From Deltaproteobacteria bacterium (GTDB lineage: Bacteria > Desulfobacterota > DAOWNY01): 8,386 nucleotides of DNA. The position numbers were made by a program, and so were the translations under genes. Below the pieces are notes generated by a model. The model did not search any database, was not told the DNA's origin, and worked only from the letters and a program-made list of their open reading frames with translations. Position 1 is the stretch's first letter; each line of letters begins with the position of its first letter. Where the stretch lies: positions 1-8,386 of the forward strand of contig DAOWNY010000071.1 in assembly GCA_030642325.1 (NCBI GenBank), given 5' to 3'. This document shows, piece by piece, positions 1 to 6,975 of the stretch.

Positions 1-17
1 AGTAGTTATTTTTTCCT

Positions 18-680
18 TTATGTATCCAGGTCTATCAGTCCCAATTTTACGCCGTATTTGATCAATTCGACAATATTATGCACTTCGAGTTTTCTCATGA
101 TATTGGTGCGGTGATTTTCCACCGTCTTGATACTAATACAAAGAACTTCGGCAATATCTCGATTACTATTGCCCTGAATCAGAAGATTAAAAAGTTCCTG
201 CTCCCTGTTGGTAAGGAAATCATATTTTGAGTTAACCGGTTGGAGAATATTACGATTTTCAAGATAATTTTTAATTATTTCCTGTGAAACTTCGGAGCTA
301 AAAAAAAGCTTGCCCCGGTAAGTATCACGCACCGCCGCAATAATTTCTTCACTAGGAGAAGTTTTCAGCACATAACCTAAAGCACCGTTTTTTATTGCGT
401 GATAAATATACTCCTCTTTGTCATGCATGGTAAGAACCACAATTTTTAGCTTTGGCAACGCCTCCTTGACCATCCTCACCACATCGGTTCCTTTTAACCC
501 CGGCATGTTTAAATCAACAATACATACATCCGGTCGAACTACTTTAATCATTTGAACCGCTTCCAGGCCATCTCCTGCCTCACCTACAATCTCAATATCT
601 CCACTTTGACGCAAGATACTCTTCAACCCATCCCGCAGCATGGCATGATCATCGGCAATAAAAACCTTAATCTTATTCAT
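18..680 (-). CDS. NarL/FixJ-family two-component response regulator (REC + LuxR-type HTH)
   Basis: A 220-residue DNA-binding response regulator, the likely output of the signalling operon. The N-terminal receiver domain (about residues 3-120) has the acidic pair D10/D11, the phosphoacceptor D56 in the run IVDLNMPG, T84 and K106, so it looks fully functional. The C-terminal LuxR/GerE helix-turn-helix (about 155-215) has the family signature LTNREQELFNLL followed by IAEVLCISIKTVENH. Length and layout are those of ordinary NarL/UhpA-type regulators, which bind DNA after phosphorylation by HisKA_3-type kinases; exactly such a kinase is encoded immediately upstream. I start at the ATG at 678-680 because an AAGG Shine-Dalgarno lies 6 bases before it; a TTG two codons earlier is possible but less well placed. 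The start overlaps the upstream gene's stop by 8 bases, suggesting translational coupling. The stop is at 18-20, so the terminator probably lies outside the window. Regulated genes are unknown. Confidence 0.95.
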   Translation of the reverse strand: MNKIKVFIADDHAMLRDGLKSILRQSGDIEIVGEAGDGLEAVQMIKVVRPDVCIVDLNMPGLKGTDVVRMVKEALPKLKIVVLTMHDKEEYIYHAIKNGALGYVLKTSPSEEIIAAVRDTYRGKLFFSSEVSQEIIKNYLENRNILQPVNSKYDFLTNREQELFNLLIQGNSNRDIAEVLCISIKTVENHRTNIMRKLEVHNIVELIKYGVKLGLIDLDT

Positions 681-2151
681 GCTCAACCTTATTTAAGGGA
701 ATCTCAATCCTGATCTGGGTGCCACTACCCCTGGAAGAACTAATCTTAAATTGACCTTTAAAAAATTTGACTCTCTCTCGTATGCTGATCAGGCCCATCC
801 CCCGGGTTGCTCCTGAATCAATTGAGACTTGTTTTTGATCGAATCCCTCTCCATTGTCTTCTATCGTGGCAATCACCTTGGGAAACGAGTGAATCAACCG
901 AATACTTGCCCGGGATGCTTTTGAATGTTTCACAATGTTGGTCAAGCACTCTTCGATAATTCGAAAAAAAGTCAATTCAATCTCAGGATTCAGCCTTTTT
1001 TTGAAACCGGAGGCGTTAAATTCAATTGAGATATTCGCATGTTTTTTGATCTGGTTAACGAGAGACTTGATGGAGACAACCAACCCCAGATCATCCAGAA
1101 TAGGGGGCCGTAAATGATAGGTCAACGTCCGAATGGTTTCCGCACCCTTTTGGACTAACTCAGTCAGTCCCTCTATCCTGTCCAGCAAACATTCCGATTT
1201 GGGAGATGTCTCAATTTTTAGTTGATCCAGTCCTATCTTCAATACCGTCAGGGTCTGGCCCAAATCATCATGAAGTTTATCGGCAATCTTTTTTCTCTCC
1301 ATTTCCTGGGTAGAAATAAGCTGGTGATAAAGGGTTTGGATGGTCTCTTCATTCTTTTTACGCTGGGTGATGTCCTGGACCAAATTCATAATGTATTTAA
1401 TTTGTCCCGAATTTTCAAAGACAGCGACCGAGGTTGCCATAACCCAGATCGTTTCCCCGCTTCTGCGGATATACCTTTTCTCCCGCTGATAAGTCTTGAC
1501 TTCTCCGGACCACAATTTCTTTTTCATTGTCAATCCTTCGAAAATATCATCGCTATGGGTAATATCAGCAATAAACATCAATTCTTTCAATTCTTTCTCT
1601 TCGAAGCCCAGCATCTCACATAACTTCCGATTGACCTCCACAAAACGGCCATCTTTGTCTACTATTGAAACACCAAGTCCCCCATGATCATAAATAGCAC
1701 GAAACCGCTGTTCAGTCTTCCAAAGATCGTCTCGTATTTTTTGTCGCTCCAGCGTCTTACTGATGATACCGGGAATCAGGTCAAAATAGTTATTTGTTTT
1801 AACTATATAATCAAAGGCTCCCAGTTTCATGGATTCGATTGCTATATCTTCATCTCCCTCTCCGGTAACCATTACAACGGGGATACTTCTCTTTTCCCTA
1901 TTCAATTTTTTTAAAAATTCCAGACCATTCATTCCAGGTAGCAGGTAGTCCACGATAATGATATCGGGAGTATCGTGCTCTAAACGTTCAATGGCTTCTT
2001 TTGCATCTTCAAAATAATCGATCAAAGATCCGGAAAACTTCTTCTTAATTGATCTCATCAATAATTCGTAATGGGGTTTTTCATCATCAATAATAAATAT
2101 TTTTAACGGTTTCAAAAAAATCTCCCGATCTGCCGATATTTTTCCCGGCAT
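673..2151 (-). CDS. Hybrid soluble histidine kinase: REC-PAS-HisKA_3-HATPase
   Basis: A 492-residue cytoplasmic sensor kinase with a receiver domain at its N-terminus and no membrane segment or signal peptide. Domains in order: REC at about 14-135 with D22/D23, phosphoacceptor D68, T96 and K118; a helical linker; PAS with a PAC-like end at about 144-264; HisKA_3 dimerisation domain at about 275-345 with phospho-accepting H294 in ADKLHDDLGQ; and HATPase_c at about 390-487 with the N-box N405, G1 box DNGEGF (432-437) and G2 region GMGLISIRERV. HisKA_3 kinases (NarX/DegS group) normally phosphorylate NarL-type regulators, matching the next gene, which overlaps it by 8 bases. The REC domain is probably an input that lets the upstream kinase control this one. 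The ATG is preceded by GAGG at a 4-base gap. A TTG at codon 13, with a GGAG before it, is an alternative start that would still keep the whole REC domain. Confidence 0.93.
   Translation of the reverse strand: MPGKISADREIFLKPLKIFIIDDEKPHYELLMRSIKKKFSGSLIDYFEDAKEAIERLEHDTPDIIIVDYLLPGMNGLEFLKKLNREKRSIPVVMVTGEGDEDIAIESMKLGAFDYIVKTNNYFDLIPGIISKTLERQKIRDDLWKTEQRFRAIYDHGGLGVSIVDKDGRFVEVNRKLCEMLGFEEKELKELMFIADITHSDDIFEGLTMKKKLWSGEVKTYQREKRYIRRSGETIWVMATSVAVFENSGQIKYIMNLVQDITQRKKNEETIQTLYHQLISTQEMERKKIADKLHDDLGQTLTVLKIGLDQLKIETSPKSECLLDRIEGLTELVQKGAETIRTLTYHLRPPILDDLGLVVSIKSLVNQIKKHANISIEFNASGFKKRLNPEIELTFFRIIEECLTNIVKHSKASRASIRLIHSFPKVIATIEDNGEGFDQKQVSIDSGATRGMGLISIRERVKFFKGQFKISSSRGSGTQIRIEIPLNKVEHE
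687..690 (-). promoter_or_regulatory. Shine-Dalgarno deciding the start of the NarL-type regulator
   Basis: AAGG on the minus strand, 6 bases before the ATG at 680-678 and lying inside the 3' end of the upstream kinase gene. It favours this ATG over the TTG at 686-684, which would sit directly against the AAGG. Confidence 0.5.
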
Positions 2152-2187
2152 GAATCCTCAAGTCAAGCAGTTTCCCTTTTCCCCGAC

Positions 2188-2646
2188 CTAAAATCCACCA
2201 CCATTAACATCAGGTGATTTGTTGATAATCATCCAGTAGACCTTGAGCCGGCTGATTTTTTCTTGAAAATCCCTCGCATTAACCGGCTTGGTTAAATAAC
2301 TGTTGGCATAGCAATCATAAGCGCTATTGATGTCCTCGATTCTCTCTGAGGTACTTAATATAACCACTGGAATCCTCTTTAGGCTGGAATCTGTTTTGAT
2401 CTTTCTCAAAACTTCGATCCCGTCTATTCCGGGAAGTTTGATATCGAGCAGAATTAATCCCGGTTTCGGGTACAAATTTTTATCTTCATATTTATTGCGG
2501 CTAAAAAGGTAATCCAACGCTTCTTCTCCGTCTTCCACCGTGATGATTTTATTGGAATTTCCGGCTTTTCTGATTGCCCTTATGGTCAGCTCGGCATGGG
2601 TCTTTTCGTCCTCAACCAGCAATATACAGGTTTTATCATAAGCCAT
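2188..2646 (-). CDS. Single-domain response regulator, CheY/Rcp1-like
   Basis: A stand-alone receiver of 152 residues with no output domain. The acidic pair is E12/D13, the phosphoacceptor is D68 in LILLDIKLPG, the Ser/Thr switch position is S98 in VILSTS, and the conserved lysine is K120 followed by P121. The long loop before the phosphoacceptor strand (about 48-62) and the LSTS and YLTKP motifs match the Rcp1-type receivers that partner phytochrome-like kinases. Here the partner should be the membrane kinase just upstream, which has the same kinase-core style. Lacking an output domain, it most likely passes phosphate on or acts by protein contact. The frame is open to 2727, but a GGAG inside the kinase gene (2657-2654) places the start at one of two adjacent ATGs; I take the second (7-base spacing), while the first would begin at 2649. 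It overlaps the upstream gene by 11 bases; the next gene starts 36 bases downstream. Confidence 0.92.
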   Translation of the reverse strand: MAYDKTCILLVEDEKTHAELTIRAIRKAGNSNKIITVEDGEEALDYLFSRNKYEDKNLYPKPGLILLDIKLPGIDGIEVLRKIKTDSSLKRIPVVILSTSERIEDINSAYDCYANSYLTKPVNARDFQEKISRLKVYWMIINKSPDVNGGGF

Positions 2647-4288
2647 CATTTTTCTCCATCTCTTTAAGGGTAAAAAAGAAGGTGCTCCCCCTGTGCTTTT
2701 CTGATTCCACCCAGATTTCCCCCCCATGCTTTTGGATTATACGCTTAACAATGGTAAGGCCTATCCCGGTTCCTTCAATCTTTTTTGCCTCCCGCAGCCT
2801 CTGAAACACCTGAAATATCCTATCAAAAAAATGGGGGTCAATACCAATTCCGTTATCACGGACAAAGAATATCGATTTTCCATCTCTTTTTACCGTCCCC
2901 ACCTCAATTATGGGGTCCGGGTTATCCTCGCCGATATATTTAACGGCGTTGGAGATTAAATTGTTTAATACCTGGGTCAGTCGTTTTCTTTCTCCAAAAA
3001 GGGGAGGCATGTTGTCTGCAATATTTATGCGAATACCCCTTTTTTCTATATGTAACCGAAATTCCCAGATAGCTTCTTTTGCCAGATCGGCAAATGATAT
3101 TTCCCGCTTTTCTTCCACTATCCGACCAATCCGGGAAAGCTGCAAAAGATCATTAATGAGACTTTCCATCTTGCGTGTTGCTTCGCTAATCCGGGAGAGG
3201 TAATGTTTGCCATCTTCACCAATGGCACCACCGCAGTCTTCCCTCAGCGCATTTACGAAACCATCGATGGTGACAACAGGGGTTTTGAGGTCATGGGAAA
3301 CCGCATAAATAAAAGTTTCCATCTCCTCATTTTTGGTAGAAATTTCCGATAGCAGCTGCTCCCGTTCTTTTTCTACCTGTTTTCTTTCTGATATCTCATA
3401 CAGGGCCTGATCCCTTGCCACTCGGTAGAGATGCATTCGCTGCATTAAAAAATATAACAAAATTGACAATAATGCAGAAAACACCATGCCAAAAAGTAAG
3501 ATGGAAAAATTCAAAGACAAACTTGCCCGGCAAGGGGGCAAATCTCTCGCTTTAACTTCCAGCCGCCAGGCCTTTTTCCCGAAAAATATTTCCCTGTTTA
3601 TCCAACCTGGTCCCCCGGGATTGTCAGAGACTTCTTTTTCTTCCAGGGGATAAATTAGCCGGCTGTCTTCATAAATTCGAATGATAAATTCTTTATTGAT
3701 CTCTCTGGCAAGACAGATATCCATAATATGTTCAATGTAAAAAATGCCAAGCAAATATCCCTGAATAGTATTTTCGTGAATGAGCGGCAGCCACATTGCA
3801 AATGATAAGTGATCTTTGACCGACTTGATCACCGGTGATATCTGGTAATTACCGGATATTTTGGCCTTCTCAAATATAGCTATTACAGTAGAATCATAAT
3901 CCCGGTAAATATTTTTACCTTTTAGCATTCTCGTTATTTCAGCGGGATAGATCCAGCAAATTTCCCCTGCTGGGTCGATCCAGGCAATCTGTTCATAGCC
4001 CGGATAGAGCTTGTAAATAGCTTCAGCAAATCGCATGAAACGTTCTTGGCTAAAATCAACCGGGTGATGTTCCACCCAACGTTTGGCAAGTAGCGCTAAG
4101 GTTGCCAGCCTGACCTCTAAAAACCCCTCCATTCGGATGCGAATTTGCTCGGCGGAAATTTCGGTATGTTTCTTAAAATAGTTGGTCTCGTATTCATTTT
4201 TATTTTCCCATATTATTAAGCTGATACCGCTCATGATCAGAAAGAGACAAATGGGGATAATCAAATTTATAGATTTTGAATATTTCAT
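2636..4288 (-). CDS. Membrane sensor histidine kinase with CHASE-like periplasmic domain
   Basis: A 550-residue inner-membrane sensor kinase. A first hydrophobic segment (about 7-27) and a second (about 259-283) enclose a periplasmic region of about 230 residues. This region resembles CHASE domains: an arginine/alanine-rich helix near 48-72, then YPGYEQIAWIDPAGEICW around 95-112, similar to the YPG...WVDPDG pattern of bacterial CHASE sensors. The ligand is unknown. A coiled-coil-like linker (about 290-325) leads to HisKA with H332 in the box SHDLKTP, then HATPase_c with N447 in NLISNAVKY, G1 DNGIGI (478-483), an F box near 488-497 and G2 GTGIG (506-510). This kinase core is of the type often paired with Rcp1-like receivers, and one follows with an 11-base overlap. 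I start at the ATG at 4288 rather than a TTG three codons earlier. The Shine-Dalgarno is weak (an AAAAG some bases upstream). It is the first confident gene of the operon. Confidence 0.93.
   Translation of the reverse strand: MKYSKSINLIIPICLFLIMSGISLIIWENKNEYETNYFKKHTEISAEQIRIRMEGFLEVRLATLALLAKRWVEHHPVDFSQERFMRFAEAIYKLYPGYEQIAWIDPAGEICWIYPAEITRMLKGKNIYRDYDSTVIAIFEKAKISGNYQISPVIKSVKDHLSFAMWLPLIHENTIQGYLLGIFYIEHIMDICLAREINKEFIIRIYEDSRLIYPLEEKEVSDNPGGPGWINREIFFGKKAWRLEVKARDLPPCRASLSLNFSILLFGMVFSALLSILLYFLMQRMHLYRVARDQALYEISERKQVEKEREQLLSEISTKNEEMETFIYAVSHDLKTPVVTIDGFVNALREDCGGAIGEDGKHYLSRISEATRKMESLINDLLQLSRIGRIVEEKREISFADLAKEAIWEFRLHIEKRGIRINIADNMPPLFGERKRLTQVLNNLISNAVKYIGEDNPDPIIEVGTVKRDGKSIFFVRDNGIGIDPHFFDRIFQVFQRLREAKKIEGTGIGLTIVKRIIQKHGGEIWVESEKHRGSTFFFTLKEMEKNDGL
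2654..2657 (-). promoter_or_regulatory. Shine-Dalgarno deciding the start of the single-domain receiver
   Basis: GGAG on the minus strand, within the last codons of the upstream kinase. It lies 4 bases before a first ATG (2649-2647) and 7 bases before a second (2646-2644). It rules against the far upstream start at 2727, which would add 27 residues coded inside the kinase ATPase domain and not expected for a receiver. Confidence 0.6.
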
Positions 4289-4327
4289 TGGCTGCAACTT
4301 TTATATGAAAAAATATTTCCCTGTAGC

Positions 4328-4480
4328 TTAATCTTGATTCACTGCAAATTCAAAACTCACCTGCGGCGGAGCATACTGTAAAATTTGCTTATCTTTCGCT
4401 TCGTTAAAAGCCGTTTTAATATAGCATAGGTGCTCCTTTTTGCCAAATCTCTGTTGAGCGATTTTTAGGGCCGTCAACAT
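4328..4480 (-). CDS. Possible small hypothetical protein or gene relic
   Basis: An ATG-started frame of 50 codons ending in TAA, 39 bases upstream of the sensor kinase and on the same strand. It begins MLTALKIAQQRFGKK and ends in FEFAVNQD. The composition looks protein-like (a helical, charged first half), with no membrane segment or signal peptide. The same frame stays open upstream for 9 more codons to a TAA at 4508-4510, then for another 46 codons, up to a TAA at 4649-4651. It could therefore be the tail of a decayed gene. The Shine-Dalgarno before the ATG is poor (GAAGAT at about 8 bases). I do not recognise the family. If real it would be the first gene of the signalling operon; a chance open frame is also quite possible. 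Confidence 0.22.
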   Translation of the reverse strand: MLTALKIAQQRFGKKEHLCYIKTAFNEAKDKQILQYAPPQVSFEFAVNQD

Positions 4481-4598
4481 TCTGATATCTTCATGTCGTC
4501 TTAAAGCTTAAGTATTTTTATCTATCAAACGAAATAATAAGTAGAACAAATCCCATTTCTGTGTAAAAATAATTGTGGGTTCAAGGTTAACAAGCGAG

Positions 4599-4624
4599 AC
4601 CGATGCGGAATTCATCCGGTTTTT
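4599..4624 (+). terminator. Hairpin with T tract, possible Rho-independent terminator without an obvious gene
   Basis: The arm ACCGATG pairs with CATCCGGT, leaving one bulged C, around a 7-base loop. A run of five T (4620-4624) follows immediately. G-U and A-U pairs just outside could lengthen the stem. On the plus strand this has the form of an intrinsic terminator; on the minus strand no T tract follows. No plus-strand coding gene precedes it, so it may end a small RNA or an antisense transcript, or be a relic. The stem is short, so confidence is modest. Confidence 0.33.
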
Positions 4625-4786
4625 ACAATATGCTGATAGATCTTGCGCTTAACATTCAAATTTAACTCAATGCAGCCCCGGATAAAGAATGGAGCAACCA
4701 TGAACGCTTACAGAATGGATAGAGCTTGAGCCAATTTAAAGTGCCCCGAATGGCATCGCTTAAAAATATTTCAAAACTTTCGATTA

Positions 4787-4813
4787 TTGACAATCATTCC
4801 GGCACGTGTTAAT
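4787..4813 (+). promoter_or_regulatory. Possible sigma-70-type promoter for the lytic transglycosylase gene
   Basis: A perfect TTGACA (4787-4792) is followed after 15 bases by GTTAAT (4808-4813), which matches four of six -10 consensus positions. An AT-rich run lies directly upstream (about 4761-4787), as in UP-element-supported promoters. Transcription would start near 4820, leaving a leader of about 35 bases before the ATG at 4857. The short spacing and imperfect -10 make this tentative. Confidence 0.3.
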
Positions 4814-4856
4814 GCTCCACCCTGATCTTTTAAACATCCACCATAGGAAAAGGACG

Positions 4857-6809
4857 ATGAAAACAAAGATAAATTTTTTCCCGGTAATCTTACTCTTAAT
4901 TGCTACACTTAGTTGTTTGCCGAACCCTGAGCTTACGAACAAATCCCGGGATACGGCCCCAATCAATACAAGAGCAGTGATTCAAAACTCTTTAAATCAA
5001 GTCCTGGCCGGCTTGGAGTCATACCAACAAGGAAATTTTCCAGACACCAGAGAAAAATTTGATATTGCTTTGGAAAATCTTATTGCCGCCGATCTTCCCG
5101 ATCAGTTCAAAAATCTTAATATGCTCCAGGCAGGTCTTCCCCGTGAGGATAATAACTATAACCTGGAAGATATTTATAATGAGGTGAGTCAAGAAGAAGA
5201 GAAGGCCGGGGCCGGGGATATTAATGACAATGTCGCCGATCAGAAAAAAGATTTGACTCCGGCAACTCATCTAACCGAAACTATCCCGGAAAAAAATAAG
5301 CAAGAAGCTGAAGAGAAAAATAAATATACCGGCCAAGAAATGGATGAAACCGGATCGATCAAGTCATTAATTGAAAAGGAGGTTAAGCGGCTGGCAGCAG
5401 AATTTGGTGAAACCGACTTTGCCATCCCGGAGTCATTTTTAAAAAAGGTGGAAGACTATATCCTTCTTTACCAGACTAAACAGAGGATTTGGTTTCAGGC
5501 TTCCATGAAAAGGGGAGAAGATTACATTCCCATGATAAAAAGTATTTTTTTAAAGGAGGGGTTACCTCCTGATTTTGTTTATATGGCCCTGGTGGAAAGT
5601 GGATTCAACCCCCGAGCAAAAAGTCCCGCCGGAGCCCGGGGAATCTGGCAATTTATGGCAGGTACAGCCAAACGGTACAATCTCACGGTGGAAAGGCGGT
5701 ATGATGAAAGACTTGATCCGAGAAAATCCACTGTTGCCGCCAGTGAATATATTTCCGATCTGGTGATGGTGTTCGGATCAAGGTCATTCATGTTGGCGAT
5801 GGCCGCCTTCAACGCCGGGGACGGCAGAGTGCGTTATGCCCTCAAAAAGGTGGATAGCTTCAAAAAAAGGAGTTTTTGGGATCTGGTCGATCACGGCTAT
5901 TTAAAAAGAGAAACCTGTGAATACGTTCCCAAGATAATTGCGGCGACGGTAATCGGTTGCAATCCCCAACTCCTGGGTTTCGGCCATATTAAAAATATCG
6001 ATATCCCCAGGCATGATACCATCCGGATCACCACCCCGAAAAGACTATCGCTTTTAGCTGATCTGTGTGAAATATCCCGGGAAGAACTGTTTAAGTTGAA
6101 CCCGGATATTAACCGAAAAAACATCTTTACCCCCTCAAGCCCCGATATATCAGAGTATAAATTATTTATACCGGAGGGCAAGGGTGAAGAGCTGGAAAAA
6201 AAGTTGGCCATGATTGAAAATGACAGCCGCGGAAAAAATATATGTCTACTTGAAGAAAATCCAAAAACCCCTTCCCGGGAAACCAGGTTTTTTGCCTATC
6301 AGGTTAAAAGGGGAAATACTTTAAGGGACATATCCCGTTGGTTCAATAAGTCGAAAAAAGTGATCATCAACTGGAATCAATTCTTGCAAAAAAGAGGGCC
6401 CATGGAGGGGGACGTCATTTTCATTTATGATTATGACCCGAATTTAACCAAATCCATCCACAGGGTAAAAAAGGGAGAAAGTCTCTGGGTTATCGGAAGA
6501 CGTTACAAGATAGATCCGGCTTTGATCTCCGCCTGGAATGGTATCCGAAAAAATCGGCTGTTTCCCGGCCAAAAACTTACCGTCTACCATGATTCCCGAG
6601 TTAATGGTTCTTTTTTAAAAATTGCGCAAAAATCCGGCAAATCCGGTAAGTATAAACTTACATATCAGGTAAAAAGTGGTGATTGTCTTTCCGAAATCGC
6701 CCTCTCTTTTAAGGTAACGGTGGGTGATTTGAAGCGATGGAACAACCTTAAGAATAACAGAATCAAAGCCGGGCAACATCTTATAATTATAACAAAGTAT
6801 AAGGCATAA
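4857..6809 (+). CDS. mltD: MltD-like membrane-bound lytic transglycosylase with LysM repeats
   Basis: A 650-residue envelope lipoprotein expected to cleave peptidoglycan glycan strands between MurNAc and GlcNAc, forming 1,6-anhydro-MurNAc ends. The signal peptide (residues 1-19) ends in a lipobox with C20 in TLSC; residue 21 is Leu, not the Asp that retains lipoproteins in the inner membrane, so outer-membrane sorting is likely. A TPR-like stretch (about 40-82) and a charged Glu/Lys-rich linker (about 110-185) come before the SLT domain (about 220-335), with catalytic E247 in ALVESGF, GIWQFM (262-267) and AFNAG (317-321). Then come a degenerate LysM-like segment (about 385-440) and three LysM repeats (about 480-524, 535-577, 602-646); the first is the least typical. 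It is longer than E. coli MltD (about 450 residues) because of the linker and extra repeat. The frame is open from 4806, but only the ATG at 4857 gives a proper lipoprotein signal; AGGA lies 8 bases before it. Confidence 0.94.
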   Translation: MKTKINFFPVILLLIATLSCLPNPELTNKSRDTAPINTRAVIQNSLNQVLAGLESYQQGNFPDTREKFDIALENLIAADLPDQFKNLNMLQAGLPREDNNYNLEDIYNEVSQEEEKAGAGDINDNVADQKKDLTPATHLTETIPEKNKQEAEEKNKYTGQEMDETGSIKSLIEKEVKRLAAEFGETDFAIPESFLKKVEDYILLYQTKQRIWFQASMKRGEDYIPMIKSIFLKEGLPPDFVYMALVESGFNPRAKSPAGARGIWQFMAGTAKRYNLTVERRYDERLDPRKSTVAASEYISDLVMVFGSRSFMLAMAAFNAGDGRVRYALKKVDSFKKRSFWDLVDHGYLKRETCEYVPKIIAATVIGCNPQLLGFGHIKNIDIPRHDTIRITTPKRLSLLADLCEISREELFKLNPDINRKNIFTPSSPDISEYKLFIPEGKGEELEKKLAMIENDSRGKNICLLEENPKTPSRETRFFAYQVKRGNTLRDISRWFNKSKKVIINWNQFLQKRGPMEGDVIFIYDYDPNLTKSIHRVKKGESLWVIGRRYKIDPALISAWNGIRKNRLFPGQKLTVYHDSRVNGSFLKIAQKSGKSGKYKLTYQVKSGDCLSEIALSFKVTVGDLKRWNNLKNNRIKAGQHLIIITKYKA

Positions 6810-6854
6810 CCGTTGAATCTACCGGATAAAATATTTCGTAACTTCTCAATCGGT

Positions 6855-6892
6855 TCCGGCAAAATAAGCATCAGCTATTTTTCCGGATTTTT
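6855..6892 (+). terminator. Probable Rho-independent terminator after the lytic transglycosylase gene
   Basis: The left arm 6855-6869 (TCCGG, one mismatch, AAAATA, one bulged A, GC) pairs with the right arm 6874-6887 around the loop ATCA, giving 13 base pairs. A run of five T (6888-6892) follows directly. It starts 45 bases after the stop codon at 6807-6809 and would separate this gene from the HD-domain gene that begins at 6976. The CCGG base of the stem gives the GC-rich clamp expected beside the T run. Confidence 0.5.
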
Positions 6893-6975
6893 GCGTAAGA
6901 CGGTTGATTGAAACACAAAAGTAAGGGGATTTAAGTTGCCTCACTGAAAATTAAATTGAATAATCAGGGAAATGC

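Larger units (their letters stand above)
4289..4856. other. Gene-poor region between the divergent blocks
   Basis: About 570 bases lie between the sensor kinase start and the lytic transglycosylase start. It holds a possible small minus-strand frame (4328-4480), a plus-strand hairpin with a T tract (4599-4624), an AT-rich run (about 4761-4787) and a possible plus-strand promoter (4787-4813). Between 4625 and 4760 I see no clear gene; all six frames are broken by stops, although short open stretches exist on both strands. The length is more than a simple divergent promoter region needs, so it may hold relics of a lost gene or a small RNA. I find no good promoter for the leftward operon; weak -10-like stretches occur near 4300 and 4520 on the minus strand. 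Confidence 0.5.

Noticed and set aside
1222..1623. A 133-codon plus-strand open frame opposite the REC-PAS kinase gene.
   Set aside because: It lies wholly antisense to a well-supported kinase with intact domain motifs, and its translation has no recognisable domain. The other long antisense frames in the window are shadows of the same kind.
2647..2727. Extended N-terminus for the single-domain receiver, starting at 2727.
   Set aside because: The extra 27 residues are an out-of-frame reading of the kinase ATPase domain, and a GGAG lies right before the internal ATGs.
4586..4653. Inverted repeat GTTAA...TTAAC with inner CAAG/CTTG, considered as an integron attC-like site.
   Set aside because: The outer boxes do not fit the RYYYAAC/GTTRRRY core pattern and there is no cassette or integrase; a chance repeat in AT-rich DNA is likelier.
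4625..4760. Short open stretches on both strands, considered as transposase remains.
   Set aside because: All frames carry stops, no catalytic motif is visible, and I see no flanking terminal inverted repeats or target duplication.
4800..4816. Sigma-54-like promoter (CGGCACG followed by TGC).
   Set aside because: The distance between the GG and GC elements is one base too long (11 instead of 10), and the first base of the -24 element does not match.
4806..4856. Earlier ATG start for the lytic transglycosylase.
   Set aside because: It would put 17 mostly polar residues before the lipoprotein signal peptide. The ATG at 4857 gives a standard lipobox and has a Shine-Dalgarno.
6936..6964. TTGCCT, 17 bases, AATAAT promoter-like pair before the HD gene.
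   Set aside because: Transcription would start only about 5 bases before the ATG and leave the AGGGA Shine-Dalgarno outside the message, so it does not fit this start.
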